Shown: positions 51,543 to 63,009 of the stretch, in pieces
Position numbering within the stretch: position 1 is the stretch's first letter
How the letters are laid out: the number at the start of each line of letters is the position of its first letter
NCBI GenBank assembly: GCA_022493055.1
Contig: CP092781.1
Coordinates: 1,736,001 to 1,800,000, forward strand
Source: Staphylococcus roterodami
GTDB taxonomy: Bacteria > Bacillota > Bacilli > Staphylococcales > Staphylococcaceae
DNA: 64,000 bases
Reading direction: 5' to 3'
The notes under the pieces: generated by a model
What the model saw: only the letters and a program-made list of their open reading frames with translations
Database searches by the model: none
Told to the model about the DNA's origin: nothing
Made by a program: the position numbers and the translations under genes

Positions 51543-51949
51543 TACGTATCTCCCTATCTCATATTTATTAAAGTTTTGTAAATAAAAGGCTATTTCTGTC
51601 TAAAATCATTTACATTATTATGAATATATCACAAAACTTAATTTCATAGTCGTATATTCAATGAAATATCATAACAAAATTACCAACTAATTGTCATTGA
51701 ATAATCAAAATTGAATTTAATATAACTAAATTTCATATAAACATTATACTACTAATTTCAATGATTTACGTATAGCTGTTGAAAATCATTGTTAATCGCT
51801 ACAATCATTTTCAACTTTTTATGAAACACATATTATAGATATTATTAACTTCATTGTCATCTCATAACACAACAGTGATAGCAAACTTTAGTAAAGTACT
51901 ATAAAATAACTAGTGAATGTAGCAGTACTAAAACTTGGAGGAAACATGT
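51543..51949. other. Intergenic region between divergent murJ and ytfP
   Basis: About 400 AT-rich bases. They hold a strong hairpin with a T-run (51778-51820) that does not follow any gene on its strand; see the candidate RNA. The ytfP ribosome binding site GGAGG is at 51937-51941. Confidence 0.55.
51732..51820 (+). ncRNA. Candidate small RNA ending in a strong terminator
   Basis: GTTGAAAATCATTGT (51778-51792) and ACAATCATTTTCAAC (51801-51815) pair at 14 of 15 positions, loop of 8, followed by TTTTT: an intrinsic terminator on the + strand. Both flanking genes point away from it, so it ends no known gene. Upstream TTGAAT (51697-51702), 18 bases, TATAAC (51721-51726) could start an RNA of about 90 bases. 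Confidence 0.45.
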
Positions 51950-53221
51950 ATGTATCAAACAATCATTATCGGTGGCGGTCCTAGTGGCTTAATGGCTGCA
52001 GTAGCTGCAAGCGAACAAAATGAAAATGTCTTGCTTATAGAAAAAAAGAAAGGATTAGGTCGCAAACTAAAAATATCTGGTGGTGGTAGATGTAATGTGA
52101 CAAACCGACTACCTTATGCCGAAATAATTAAAAACATACCAGGAAACGGCAAATTTTTATATAGTCCATTTTCAATATTTGATAATGAGTCTATTATTGA
52201 TTTTTTTGAATCGCGTGGTGTCAAATTAAAAGAAGAAGATCATGGTCGTATGTTCCCAGTATCCAATAAAGCCCAAGATGTCGTGGATACCTTAATATCA
52301 ACTATAAAAAGTCAACATGTGACAATTAAAGAAGAAGAAGCAGTTAGTCGTATTGAAATCAATGATGAACATATTTTTACTGTATATACGCAAAATAACT
52401 GTTATGAAAGTCATTCACTTGTCATTGCTACAGGCGGTACGAGTGTCCCACAAACAGGTTCAACAGGAGATGGTTATCATTTTGCCCGTCATTTTGGTCA
52501 TACCATTACTGAACTGTTTCCGACTGAAGTACCTATTACATCGACTGAATCTTTTATTAAAACTAATCGTTTAAAAGGTCTAAGCTTGAAAGATGTTGAA
52601 TTGTCAGTACTAAAGAAAAATGGCAAAAAACGTATTAGTCATCAAATGGACATGTTGTTCACTCACTTTGGAATCAGTGGTCCAGCTGCCTTAAGATGTA
52701 GTCAATTTGTTTATAAAGAACAAAAAAATCAAAAAGCACAACAAATTACTATGGCAATAGACGTTTTCCCTGAATTAAACCACGAACAACTAAAACAAAA
52801 TATAAGCAAATTATTAGCTGATGCACCAGATAAAATAATAAAAAATAGTTTACATGGTTTAATCGAAGAGCGTTATTTACTTTTTATTTTGGAAAAATCA
52901 GGTATTAACGAAAATACTACAGCACATCATTTATCAAATCAGCAACTAAATGATTTAGTAAATATGTTTAAAGGTTTCGAATTCAAAGTTAATGGCACTT
53001 TGCCAATTGATAAAGCCTTTGTAACAGGTGGTGGCGTCTCATTAAAAGAAATTCAACCTAAAACGATGATGTCTAAAATAGTTCCTGGGCTATTTTTATG
53101 CGGAGAAGTATTAGATATTCATGGCTATACAGGTGGTTATAATATTACAAGTGCTTTAGTAACTGGTCATGTCGCTGGATTGTATGCAGGACAATATTCT
53201 CATTCTATACAAGCAGATTAA
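51950..53221 (+). CDS. YtfP/HI0933-like FAD-dependent flavoprotein
   Basis: A 423-residue flavoprotein of the HI0933 (BaiN-like) family. The N-terminal Rossmann loop is [17 protein letters not shown] and the FAD region [18 protein letters not shown] is diagnostic. The C-terminal FAD-closing part has [10 protein letters not shown] and [11 protein letters not shown]. Its reaction is unproven in Firmicutes. I start at ATG 51950, eight bases after GGAGG. Convergent with sasC. Confidence 0.88.
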   Translation: MYQTIIIGGGPSGLMAAVAASEQNENVLLIEKKKGLGRKLKISGGGRCNVTNRLPYAEIIKNIPGNGKFLYSPFSIFDNESIIDFFESRGVKLKEEDHGRMFPVSNKAQDVVDTLISTIKSQHVTIKEEEAVSRIEINDEHIFTVYTQNNCYESHSLVIATGGTSVPQTGSTGDGYHFARHFGHTITELFPTEVPITSTESFIKTNRLKGLSLKDVELSVLKKNGKKRISHQMDMLFTHFGISGPAALRCSQFVYKEQKNQKAQQITMAIDVFPELNHEQLKQNISKLLADAPDKIIKNSLHGLIEERYLLFILEKSGINENTTAHHLSNQQLNDLVNMFKGFEFKVNGTLPIDKAFVTGGGVSLKEIQPKTMMSKIVPGLFLCGEVLDIHGYTGGYNITSALVTGHVAGLYAGQYSHSIQAD

Positions 53222-53292
53222 ATTGAAATTTAGTATATTTTTAAACGCTTCAATATTTTTTCATTTAATTAAAATACTCAAATAAAAAATAA

Positions 53293-53335
53293 CCTTAATA
53301 TAACTTAGCCACATTATTGTGTAGTTATATTAAGG
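53293..53335. terminator. Bidirectional terminator between ytfP and sasC
   Basis: CCTTAATATAACT (53293-53305) pairs exactly with AGTTATATTAAGG (53323-53335); T-rich flanks on both strands. Confidence 0.85.
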
Positions 53336-53347
53336 TCATTTTTAATG

Positions 53348-56300
53348 TTACGATTCTTTTTCTTTTTTAGAACGTCTTCTAGCTAACAATGCTGCACCTG
53401 TAATTAGTGCCATTTCTTTTAAAGGTAAATCCATTCCTTCAGAACCTGTATTTGGAAGTTCTTTTTCAATTTTTCGTGCTTCATGCTTACCTTCTTTTTT
53501 GTTTGGCTCACATACTATTGGTACTGACTTTCTTGCTTTTGGCAATTCTACTTTCGCTTCAGCTGGTAATTTTATTGCTAAAATTTCATCAATAATAAAT
53601 TGAGTATGTTGTTTGATATCATTCAACGTCGTATCTTCATCAATCATACGAGTGCCATCTTTAACATATTGATCAATTAAAGCTTTTACTTTAGCGAGTT
53701 GTTCAGGCGTTGCAATAGCTTTGAATTTTTCAAAAGTTTGTTGCGCTATGTTTTCAATGCGTATTAATCCATTTTCCTTTTCTGTAATGACTGCTTCAAT
53801 ATTACCTAGTGCAACATTAAATCGTTTTAAAACTTCATCAACATCTGCATTGGTATGTGCTGCTTTTAATTCTTCTTCCATTTGTAATTTTAGTGCATCT
53901 ATCGCTTTTAAAGCTTCAGATTTATTACGATCACTAACTTTACGATAACTTTGTACTAAATTGGTTACACGTACAACTTCTTGGTTGATCTCCTTTTCAG
54001 CATTTGGCTTTTTAACAGGATATACATCTAAATCTTGTATTGCTTGTAAATTTAATGATGTCGTTTTATCAACTTGGGCATTACTGCGATCATGGTCAAT
54101 TTGTAATATTGCTGCATCATAAATATTTTGTAACTCTGCTAATACACTATTTCTTTCTTCCACTGTTGCTTGAACATTTGATTCTATTGCCTGTTTCTTT
54201 TCGTTTAGCAATGTTGTTAATTGTTCTCGAGCAGATGCTTTTCTATTAATAATAGGTTCGATTTCACGAATTTCATTCTTACCATCATGTAATAAATACG
54301 CAACATCAGCATTAGTCACTGCACTAACAATCTGTTGTTTAGCTTTAATTAACGCTTGTTCAACTTCGGCAATTGCAGCATTTTGTTCTTCATCAGTCGC
54401 TTCATTATTTGCTTTAATTAGATTAATCTTATTAGTTGCAATATCTTGAATTTGTTGTAGCGCTTTTGTCTTAACAGTTGTCGCTGGTTTAATTTGCGAA
54501 ATTATATTTTGAGCATCTAGACTGCCTTGATTTACTTGCGCCGTTTTATCAGCATGATTGATTTGATTGATAGCTTTATTAAGTGCTTGTTCAACTAAAT
54601 GCTTGGCTTCAAGACGTTCTTCTTCTGTAGATAAATCGCTTTGATCGATAAGTGCATTTTGAGATACTGCTTTCACATTAACCGCTTGACGTGCTTCTGG
54701 TTTAACCTGAACCTTTGGTAAAATCACTTTAATGTTTTCTTGCCCCGATGTCTCTGTTTGATCAACTTCAGCATTCGTACTATTATGTGCAATAGCCTCT
54801 TTAAGTGAATTTACAATTTTATTTAAAGCATGGATAGCATCATTTCGCTCATCTTCAGTAGTATCTAAAGTATTTTGTATAGTATTCATTTGATTGTCTG
54901 AAGTTTGGTCAATATTATCGAGTGCTGCACGCTTACGTCTCACTTTTGGTTTAATTTCTTCTATTGCTTTAATCGTTTGATTTCTAACACCTGTAACAGC
55001 AGCATCTTGATTTGTGTTATCAATTTGCTGTTGACCTTGTTGAAGTGTATCTTTTATAAGCTGATTCGCTTCATTTATTTCATCTACTGTTGCGTCAGGC
55101 GTGTCTTTTATAGAATCTACTTGTTTATCTGCACTCGCCTTTATTGCCTGTTGTGCTTCTGGTTTAACCACAATATGCGGTTCTACACCTTTTAAAGTAG
55201 CAATACCATTTGTTTCAACATGTTTTACATTATCATTAGTTACAGCTTGATTAATATTTTGTAATGCACGTTCTTTATTATTAGTTAATTGATTTAAAGC
55301 TACTTGTTTTTCCTCATCCGTCGCATGTTCTGCTTGCTCAATTTCTTGTTTTTTAGCTTCATATTGCTGATTAATTGCATCTCTTGCTGCCGCTCGAACA
55401 ATATGTTCAGGATTTACTTGAGCAATATTATCAAGTGCTTGAGTTTTTGTGTCAGTAACTTGTTGATTTGTTCTATCATTACTAATATCAGACATAGCTT
55501 GATTAACGAAGTCATTAATTTTATTAAGTGCAGCTTGTCTTTCTTCTGCTGTCGCTTCTTTATCTTGATTAATTTGCGCACGTAGTTCATTAGCTTTTTG
55601 ATTAATTTGTTCACGTGCGGCTGGTTTTACCTTAGTTTCAGGTTGTACAATTTTAATTGCAGATAATCCATCAGTTGCTGCTTGATTTACTTGATTATTA
55701 GTTTGTGCTTGATCAATTGCTGCTAGAGCTTTTTCTTTTTCCCTAGCAAGTGCTTGAGTAGCAACTTCTTTTTCGTTATCAGTAGAATCAATACTATTAT
55801 CAATTTGTTGTTGTTTTTCTTTAAAAGCTTTTTCAATATCGGCAATTGCTTTTGGTTTCACAACAACATCTGCTTCAACATTATCTATAGCATTTATCAT
55901 TCGGTTTGTAGTAGCATCTACTTGGTCATTTGTATGATCTTGATTAATTTGATTGAGCGCTTGATCTTTAAGTTGATTAATTTTGTTCACTGCAGCTTGT
56001 TTTTCTTCTTCTGTTGCATTAGGCGTTTGTTTAACAACTTCTATTCGTTTAGCAGCTTCTGCATTAATTTTATCTCTAGCCGTTTGCTTTTTAACTACAT
56101 CTACGTGAACAGCATCAATATTATTCTCAGCTGTTGTGGCAGCTTGGTCAACTTCTGCATTTGTATTTGCTTGTTTAATGCTTTCAATTGCTTGTTGTCT
56201 CTCTTGATTTAAAGTATTAATTGCTGCATTTTTCTCATCATCTGTAGCATCTGGTGTTTGATTGATTTCAGCTAATTTAGCATTATAATGTTGGTTAATT

Positions 56301-59300
56301 TGTTCTAATGCTGCAGGTTTTTTTACGATATTGGGCTGTATAGCATTAATCGCTTGTGTCCCTGCTAGTTGTGCCTGATCTACTTCTGCATTTGTATCTG
56401 CTTGATTAATGTTATTAATTGCAGTTGCTAATTCTTGATCTACTTGATTTAACGCTACTTGTTTTTCTTCAGTGGTTGCATTTGTATTTTGATTAATTTC
56501 TTGCTTCTTAGCAGTTGCTAAATCATTTAATACACCTGTAGCTGTTTGCTTTTTCGTTACATGTGGTTGAACCGCACCAATTTGATTTATTGCATCATCT
56601 CTTATACTATTAACCATCGCTGTTGTAGAAGTTACACTGATATCATTTAATGCTCTATTTTTAAGGGTATTAACACGATCTATTGCTTCTTGCTTTTCTT
56701 CTCTTGTTGCACCTGGTGTTGCATTAATATTTGTAATTGCTTCTCTTGCCTTTTCATTTACAGCATTACGAGCATCCGTTTTAACTTGTGTTGCTGGTTG
56801 AATGACAGTAATGCTTTGCGTACCTTGCTCTTTAGCTTGCGCTACTTCTTGATTCGTATCTGCTGCATTAATATTTTGTTTCGCCGTTGTAACAGCTTGA
56901 TCAAGTAATTGTTGGGCTGCTTGTTGTTCTTCAAGCGTAGCATCATTGTTATTAAAAATAATATTATGTTGTGTTGCTGCACTTTGGTCAATAGCATTTT
57001 TAGCATCAGTTTTAACCTTTGTAGCTGGTTCAATCGCCTGTATTCCTTGAATCGCATTTGTCTTTACTTGCTCAACATCTGCATTTGTATTGGCATTTAA
57101 AATGTTTGTATTTGCTGCTGCTACAGCTGCATTAACCTTATCAATCGCTGCTTGTCTTTCTTCTTGAGTCGCATCAGCATTTGCATTAATTGTTGCAATT
57201 TGTTGTTGCGCATCGTGTGAAACAGCATCCCTTGCAGCTTGCTTAACAACTGTTACCGGAGCAATTGGATTAATGGCATTCAAACCATCTCCTTTTGCAT
57301 TATCGACATCAGCATTTGTTGTTGCTTGGTTAATTTGCTCTAAAGCGTGGTTCGTTGCTTGTGTTAATTCGTTTAATGCTGCATTTTTCTCTTCTTGCGT
57401 CGCTTCTCTATTATCATTAATTTGTTGTCGTTTCGTTGCTGTTGCTTGGTTAATTGCATCTCTAGCTGCTTGTTTATGTGTGACTTGAGGAACAACTGCG
57501 CCTATAGTATTAATACCATTATTTTTAGCTGTTTCAACATCAGCATTCGTTGTGGCATTCGTTACATTATCAATAGCATCAGTTTCATCTGTCGTTAATT
57601 GATTTAATGCATCTTGGATTTCATCTTCAGTTGCATCTGGTGTGTTATTGATAATTTCTCTTTGTTTTGCCGCTTTATCACGTATAGCTTTTTTAGCATT
57701 TGGTTTAACAACCGGTGTTGCAGTATCCCCGCTTAAAGTCTGAATACCTTGATCTTTAACACGAGTAACGCCTTCATCAGTCGTTTGATCACCAATATTA
57801 CCAATTATTTCATCTTTATGTTGCTCTATAACTTGAATCGCATCTTGTTTTTCTTCATCTGTTAGTTCATCATTTTGATTAACTAAATCTTCCATTTGAT
57901 TCACTTTTTGGTTTACTGCATTTTCAGCATCAACACTGCGAATCAATGTATGCTGCATTTGATTTGCTAATGAATCAATATCAGCTTGCGATACCCTTTG
58001 ATTTAACGGTACATTATTACGATTTTCATCTAAAATCGTTTGTGCACGTCTTTTTAAACCATTGAATATATCTAATGAGGCAAATGTATAATCTGCTTGT
58101 TGAATACGTCTATCTACTTCTGCTTGCAATGCATCTTTATTCATAATGATATCAATAGTATATGGGTTTGTGCTTACAGTATGACTTTCTGCAGGTGTAT
58201 TAATATAATCTTGAGTATAAGTTTTATAAGTCAATGTGTCATTAAATGTAACCGTTCTTGGAGTTGGAACATTATTTACACGTAACTTATATCTTAAATC
58301 CAATATTTTATCTGGCATAAGGCGCGCAGCTGAATTTCCTCCACCACCGCCAGCACTTTTAATTGTAATAATTCGATTGGCTGCATCATAAGTTACATTC
58401 ATATCATTCACATCAACACCTGAATTATTACTTGGGAAGTCTTTAGTCAATGAATTATTAACATATTCTACACCTTCAGGTAATTGAATTTGGTAGACAA
58501 AATCATCTGTGTTTAATGATGCTGCAAAATTACCATTATTCTTTAATGATGTGGTTACAGTAAATTCTTTATTATTTGTTGCTGTTGGATCCATAGAACG
58601 TCTCTCAACATAAACGTGCGAACCAGAATGTAGACCAATTGAATCTACAAAGTCATAATATTTATAGCCATCTCTTAATTGATAAATACCACGGGCATCT
58701 GTAATGGCATCGTCTTTAGGAACAAACTGAATTTTTAAATGACTGACATTTTCAGGTACTTTAAATAAACGCCATATTGGACCATACGCAACTACTTTTT
58801 CTGCAATAACAGCATCATTATCAGCATTTTTAATGATTAAGTTTGTCATACCTTGATAGTTTTTAGTAGTCATCGTATTAAATTCAAAGATTAATTCGGA
58901 ATTCGGATTTACTGTTAACGCTTTTTCTATCCCATTGAATCCTCCATGATCGGTTGTATCATTCCCTCTAATACGACCTAATGCAATGACATTGCCCTGT
59001 GCTTGATAGTTCTTTGCATCTCCAGAATCAAACATACTTGTTCTTACCATTGCGTGACTAAGGACACCGACTTTACCACCATTAATGAGAGTGAAACCTG
59101 GTAAATTGTCCACAACTGTAACTGAAGGTACTGAGCGGTTAGTACTTGGATTAATACCATTGTCATCAAAAGTTAACACTTCATTTGGCGCATTCTGTCC
59201 TGTATTGTTAGCATTTGGATCCGTTGCTGGCGTATATGTCGCTGCGTTTCCAGCTGGAGTTGCACCATTTCCAGCGGCTGCCGCAGGATCTGCTGGTGCC

Positions 59301-59914
59301 GCATTCGGGTCTGCTGGCGCTGCACGTCTACTTCTCTTCTTTGGTCTATTAGAAGGTTCTTCTGTTACTGCAGCTAACTCTGGTTTATCTGAAGAATGAC
59401 GAACATCCTCTTGAATCTCTTTCAAAGTTAAATGACGCTCTGAACTATTTTCAGTTGTATTATTATCCACATTTAAAGTATTCGTATTTGGTGTTAAATT
59501 ACCATTTGTAGTATTTGACGTTTTGTCAGTTGTTGTTGTATTTAAATGCGAATTATTGCTATTTTGACCTGTTGTTGTGTTAGGTTGGTTAGGTTGCGGT
59601 GATATTGGCGCAACTTGATTTGCAGAACCAACACTATTGTGATTTGGCAACGTTTGATTTGGTGATGCATTTGTTGTAGTAGAATGACTTGATGTATTCT
59701 GCGCATTATTTGTAACACCTTGATTAGTATTCACATTAGAATTTTGTACATTAGCTGGTACACTTTGATCTGCTGAATTATTTGCACTTGTTTCAGTAGT
59801 TAAAGCTTGAGCAGCATTTGGATTTGAAAGTAATAATACTGTCCCTATTAATGTAGAGAAAATGCCAACTTTATATTTTCTAATACTATATTTATTTTTC
59901 TTTAACAAATTCAT
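53348..59914 (-). CDS. sasC: LPXTG surface protein SasC, aggregation and biofilm adhesin
   Basis: A very long wall-anchored protein, 2188 residues. Order: YSIRK signal peptide (1-38), a Thr/Asn/Ser/Gln-rich low-complexity part (40-190), a short RRAAPADPNAAPADP-type Ala/Pro stretch, a folded A region (about 240-660), then about 17 DUF1542 helical repeats of around 74 residues to about 1950, a charged region and LPNTG at 2153-2157, a membrane helix and RRRSKKEKES. In S. aureus the N-terminal part of SasC drives cell aggregation and biofilm. The length matches. Sequence appears diverged from remembered S. aureus SasC, consistent with a sister lineage. Confidence 0.95.
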   Translation of the reverse strand: MNLLKKNKYSIRKYKVGIFSTLIGTVLLLSNPNAAQALTTETSANNSADQSVPANVQNSNVNTNQGVTNNAQNTSSHSTTTNASPNQTLPNHNSVGSANQVAPISPQPNQPNTTTGQNSNNSHLNTTTTDKTSNTTNGNLTPNTNTLNVDNNTTENSSERHLTLKEIQEDVRHSSDKPELAAVTEEPSNRPKKRSRRAAPADPNAAPADPAAAAGNGATPAGNAATYTPATDPNANNTGQNAPNEVLTFDDNGINPSTNRSVPSVTVVDNLPGFTLINGGKVGVLSHAMVRTSMFDSGDAKNYQAQGNVIALGRIRGNDTTDHGGFNGIEKALTVNPNSELIFEFNTMTTKNYQGMTNLIIKNADNDAVIAEKVVAYGPIWRLFKVPENVSHLKIQFVPKDDAITDARGIYQLRDGYKYYDFVDSIGLHSGSHVYVERRSMDPTATNNKEFTVTTSLKNNGNFAASLNTDDFVYQIQLPEGVEYVNNSLTKDFPSNNSGVDVNDMNVTYDAANRIITIKSAGGGGGNSAARLMPDKILDLRYKLRVNNVPTPRTVTFNDTLTYKTYTQDYINTPAESHTVSTNPYTIDIIMNKDALQAEVDRRIQQADYTFASLDIFNGLKRRAQTILDENRNNVPLNQRVSQADIDSLANQMQHTLIRSVDAENAVNQKVNQMEDLVNQNDELTDEEKQDAIQVIEQHKDEIIGNIGDQTTDEGVTRVKDQGIQTLSGDTATPVVKPNAKKAIRDKAAKQREIINNTPDATEDEIQDALNQLTTDETDAIDNVTNATTNADVETAKNNGINTIGAVVPQVTHKQAARDAINQATATKRQQINDNREATQEEKNAALNELTQATNHALEQINQATTNADVDNAKGDGLNAINPIAPVTVVKQAARDAVSHDAQQQIATINANADATQEERQAAIDKVNAAVAAANTNILNANTNADVEQVKTNAIQGIQAIEPATKVKTDAKNAIDQSAATQHNIIFNNNDATLEEQQAAQQLLDQAVTTAKQNINAADTNQEVAQAKEQGTQSITVIQPATQVKTDARNAVNEKAREAITNINATPGATREEKQEAIDRVNTLKNRALNDISVTSTTAMVNSIRDDAINQIGAVQPHVTKKQTATGVLNDLATAKKQEINQNTNATTEEKQVALNQVDQELATAINNINQADTNAEVDQAQLAGTQAINAIQPNIVKKPAALEQINQHYNAKLAEINQTPDATDDEKNAAINTLNQERQQAIESIKQANTNAEVDQAATTAENNIDAVHVDVVKKQTARDKINAEAAKRIEVVKQTPNATEEEKQAAVNKINQLKDQALNQINQDHTNDQVDATTNRMINAIDNVEADVVVKPKAIADIEKAFKEKQQQIDNSIDSTDNEKEVATQALAREKEKALAAIDQAQTNNQVNQAATDGLSAIKIVQPETKVKPAAREQINQKANELRAQINQDKEATAEERQAALNKINDFVNQAMSDISNDRTNQQVTDTKTQALDNIAQVNPEHIVRAAARDAINQQYEAKKQEIEQAEHATDEEKQVALNQLTNNKERALQNINQAVTNDNVKHVETNGIATLKGVEPHIVVKPEAQQAIKASADKQVDSIKDTPDATVDEINEANQLIKDTLQQGQQQIDNTNQDAAVTGVRNQTIKAIEEIKPKVRRKRAALDNIDQTSDNQMNTIQNTLDTTEDERNDAIHALNKIVNSLKEAIAHNSTNAEVDQTETSGQENIKVILPKVQVKPEARQAVNVKAVSQNALIDQSDLSTEEERLEAKHLVEQALNKAINQINHADKTAQVNQGSLDAQNIISQIKPATTVKTKALQQIQDIATNKINLIKANNEATDEEQNAAIAEVEQALIKAKQQIVSAVTNADVAYLLHDGKNEIREIEPIINRKASAREQLTTLLNEKKQAIESNVQATVEERNSVLAELQNIYDAAILQIDHDRSNAQVDKTTSLNLQAIQDLDVYPVKKPNAEKEINQEVVRVTNLVQSYRKVSDRNKSEALKAIDALKLQMEEELKAAHTNADVDEVLKRFNVALGNIEAVITEKENGLIRIENIAQQTFEKFKAIATPEQLAKVKALIDQYVKDGTRMIDEDTTLNDIKQHTQFIIDEILAIKLPAEAKVELPKARKSVPIVCEPNKKEGKHEARKIEKELPNTGSEGMDLPLKEMALITGAALLARRRSKKEKES
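53560..58100 (-). repeat. DUF1542 coding repeats in sasC
   Basis: About 17 units of around 222 bases. Each unit has the pattern A-R-A-I-N-Q...A-T-x-E-E-K-Q-A-A...I-x-x-A-x-T-N-A-D-V...I-x-x-I-x-P. They are diverged copies, so homologous recombination should be limited. Confidence 0.85.
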
Positions 59915-60245
59915 TTCAATTTCCTCCTGGTTGTCTATTCTCTGCTGTGTCGTTTAGAATTATGCTAAAAATTAAATCTCTCCCAATTGTATTTATAACC
60001 ATATTATTTTGTACAACATTTTAAGTTCACTCAATTTTATCATCATAATTTTATAAAATAAAGTTTTATTTTATTACAATTTAGTTTCTGTTTTGTGATT
60101 AATAACTTAAAAAAATATATCAGAGATATTGTCCACATTTTATGTTAGGGAAAAATCTACAAAGAAAAAAACACCAAGCAACAAAACCGTTACTTGATGT
60201 TTATTTAAATGATTTAATATTGTAATTTAACTTGCGTAATACTAA
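59915..60245. other. sasC upstream region
   Basis: About 330 AT-rich bases. The left half is the sasC leader and promoter region, where I cannot name boxes with confidence. The right part holds the rhodanese terminator at 60167-60204. Confidence 0.5.
60167..60204 (-). terminator. Terminator after the rhodanese gene
   Basis: On the minus strand AAACATCAAGTAAC pairs with GTTGCTTGGTGTTT, followed by a T-run. Confidence 0.8.
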
Positions 60246-60557
60246 TTATATATTACTATTTTCTAACCCTTCATCGCCCCAAGCATGCATGCCACCTTCA
60301 ACATTTACTGCTTCAATACCATTTGCTTCTAAATATTCAACAACTTTGGCACTTCTTACGCCACCAGCACATACGATATAGTATGTTTCTTTATCGTTAA
60401 ATGTATTTAGATTTTCAGGAATGGTATCCATAGGTATTAACTTTGCATTGGGAATATACCCCATCGCAGTTTCTTCATCTGTTCGTACATCTACTATTTG
60501 AACAGGATTAGATTGCAAGAGTTTCTTTTTTAATTCATCAGTTGTAATTGACTTCAT
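60246..60557 (-). CDS. Single-domain rhodanese-like sulfurtransferase
   Basis: A 103-residue single rhodanese domain. The active-site loop is VCAGGVRSAK, with the persulfide cysteine present, preceded by IVDVRTDEETAMG. Such proteins carry sulfane sulfur from cysteine or thiosulfate; the partner is unknown. It lies 21 bases after leuS on the same strand and may be read with it. Confidence 0.9.
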   Translation of the reverse strand: MKSITTDELKKKLLQSNPVQIVDVRTDEETAMGYIPNAKLIPMDTIPENLNTFNDKETYYIVCAGGVRSAKVVEYLEANGIEAVNVEGGMHAWGDEGLENSNI

Positions 60558-60578
60558 TATAAAGCCCTCCTTAAATCA

Positions 60579-62993
60579 TTATTTAGCTACTATATTGACT
60601 AATTTTTGAGGAACAGCGATGACTTTCATGATGTCTTTACCTTCAATACTTGCTTTGACATTATCATTTGATAATGCAATTTCTTGCATTTCTTCTTTTG
60701 AAGTATCTTTAGCAATTTTAATCTTAGCTCTTAATTTACCATTAACTTGAACAACTATTTCAACTTCATCGTCTACAAGTAATGATTCATCATAAGTTGG
60801 CCATGGTTGATAAGTGATTGATTCTTCATGACCTAATTTTGACCATAACTCTTCACCTATATGTGGCGCAATTGGTGCTAACATTTTCACAAAACCTTCA
60901 ATGTAAGGTTTATAAACTTCATCAACTTTATAACATTCGTTAATAAATACCATTAATTGACTAATAGCAGTATTAAATCCTAATGTTTCAAAGTCTTCTG
61001 TTACCTTTTTAACTGTTTGATTATAAACTTTGTCTAATGACTTATTATTTGTTGTTACTATTTTAGAACTTAATGATCCGTCTTCATTAACCATTAAACG
61101 CCATACACGATCTAAGAAACGACGTGAACCATCTAATCCATTTTCACTCCAAGCAATAGCAGCATCTAAAGGTCCCATAAACATTTCATATAAGCGTAAT
61201 GTATCTGCACCATGAGATTGAACGATATCATCAGGATTGATTACATTTCCTTTAGACTTACTCATTTTTTCGTTACCTTCACCTAAAATCATACCTTGGT
61301 TAAATAATTTTTGGAATGGTTCTTTAGTAGGTACAATGCCTAAATCATAAAGTACTTTATGCCAAAATCTTGCGTATAATAAGTGAAGAACTGCGTGTTC
61401 GACACCCCCGATATATAAATCAACCGGTAACCAATGCTTTAATTTTTCAGGATCTGCAAGCATATTTTCATTTTTAGGATCAATATAACGTAAATAGTAC
61501 CAACAGCTTCCTGCCCATTGTGGCATCGTATTTGTCTCACGACGTCCTTTCATACCTGTTTTTTCATCTACTACATTAACAAATGAATCAATATTAGCTA
61601 ATGGTGATTCACCTGTACCAGATGGCTTAATTTCATCTGTTTCAGGTAGTAACAACGGTAGCTCTTCTTCAGGAACAGTTGTCATTGTACCATCTTCCCA
61701 ATGAATTACTGGGATTGGTTCACCCCAATATCTTTGACGGCTAAATAACCAGTCTCTTAATTTATAATTTACTTTCTTTTCTCCTGCACCTTTTTGCTCT
61801 AACAATTGAATGGCTTTAGTGATCGCTTCTTCATTTTCAAGACCATTAAGTTCACCAGAGTTAATATGTTTACCTTCACCAGTGTATGCCGCTTCTTCAA
61901 CGTTGCCACCCTCGATAACTTCAATAATAGGTAATTCATACTTTTTAGCAAATTCATAGTCTCTCTCATCATGTGCTGGAACAGCCATGATAGCACCTGT
62001 TCCATAAGTTGATAATACGTAATCAGCAATCCAAATCGGCAATTTCTCACCAGATAACGGATTAATTGCATAAGCACCAGTAAACACACCCGATTTATCT
62101 TTAGCTAAATCTGTGCGCTCTAAGTCTGACTTTTTAGAGGCCTCTGTTTGATAAGCTTTTACTTTTTCTTTATATTCATCAGTTGTAATTAAATCAACCA
62201 ACGCATGTTCAGGACTTAAAACTAAGAAAGAAGCACCATAGATTGTATCTGGTCTAGTCGTAAATACTTCTACTTTATCATCAATATCTTTCACATCAAA
62301 AGATACTTTAGCACCTTCAGAACGACCAATCCAATTACGTTGCATATCTTTTAAAGATTCTGGCCAATCCAAATCGTCTAAATCTGCCAATAATTGATCA
62401 GCATATTCTGTAATTTTAAGCACCCATTGTTTCATTGGTTTACGATAAACTGGGTGTCCGCCACGTTCAGATACGCCATCTATGACTTCTTCATTTGATA
62501 ATACTGTTCCTAATGCAGGACACCAATTAACAGCAACTTCATCAACATAGGCCAATCCTTTATTGTATAACTGAATAAAAATCCATTGCGTCCATTTATA
62601 ATATTCTGGATCAGTTGTATTTACTTCGCGATCCCAATCATAACTAAATCCTAATTCTTTAATTTGACGCTTGAATGTTTGAATATTTTTCTTTGTAAAC
62701 TCACGAGGATCATTCCCTGTATCTAACGCATATTGTTCAGCTGGCAATCCGAATGCATCCCATCCCATTGGATGTAATACATTATATCCTTGCATTCTCT
62801 TATATCTCGAAATGATATCCGTTGCTGTGTAACCTTCAGGATGTCCAACATGTAAGCCCGCACCAGAAGGATATGGAAACATGTCTAACGCATAAAATTT
62901 CTTTTGACCTAAGTTATCATTCGTTTTAAATGTTTTATTTTCGTCCCAATAATCTTGCCATTTCTTTTCAATTTGATTGTGATTGTAATTCAA
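60579..62993 (-). CDS. leuS: Leucyl-tRNA synthetase
   Basis: Charges tRNA-Leu. The 804 residues show the class Ia HIGH equivalent [11 protein letters not shown] (about 40-50), a CP1 editing domain (about 225-415, with [11 protein letters not shown] and [12 protein letters not shown]), the KMSKSKGNV loop near residue 577 and an anticodon-binding C-domain. I start at TTG 62991-62993, seven bases after GGAGG; the GTG one codon earlier is too close to the site. Controlled by the T-box leader. Confidence 0.97.
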   Translation of the reverse strand: MNYNHNQIEKKWQDYWDENKTFKTNDNLGQKKFYALDMFPYPSGAGLHVGHPEGYTATDIISRYKRMQGYNVLHPMGWDAFGLPAEQYALDTGNDPREFTKKNIQTFKRQIKELGFSYDWDREVNTTDPEYYKWTQWIFIQLYNKGLAYVDEVAVNWCPALGTVLSNEEVIDGVSERGGHPVYRKPMKQWVLKITEYADQLLADLDDLDWPESLKDMQRNWIGRSEGAKVSFDVKDIDDKVEVFTTRPDTIYGASFLVLSPEHALVDLITTDEYKEKVKAYQTEASKKSDLERTDLAKDKSGVFTGAYAINPLSGEKLPIWIADYVLSTYGTGAIMAVPAHDERDYEFAKKYELPIIEVIEGGNVEEAAYTGEGKHINSGELNGLENEEAITKAIQLLEQKGAGEKKVNYKLRDWLFSRQRYWGEPIPVIHWEDGTMTTVPEEELPLLLPETDEIKPSGTGESPLANIDSFVNVVDEKTGMKGRRETNTMPQWAGSCWYYLRYIDPKNENMLADPEKLKHWLPVDLYIGGVEHAVLHLLYARFWHKVLYDLGIVPTKEPFQKLFNQGMILGEGNEKMSKSKGNVINPDDIVQSHGADTLRLYEMFMGPLDAAIAWSENGLDGSRRFLDRVWRLMVNEDGSLSSKIVTTNNKSLDKVYNQTVKKVTEDFETLGFNTAISQLMVFINECYKVDEVYKPYIEGFVKMLAPIAPHIGEELWSKLGHEESITYQPWPTYDESLLVDDEVEIVVQVNGKLRAKIKIAKDTSKEEMQEIALSNDNVKASIEGKDIMKVIAVPQKLVNIVAK

Positions 62994-63009
62994 CACATTT
63001 CCTCCTATT

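Noticed and set aside
53400..58300. Many antisense frames inside sasC
   Set aside because: Produced by repetitive codon use of DUF1542 repeats; they repeat with the unit and have Cys/Phe/Tyr-rich nonsense composition.
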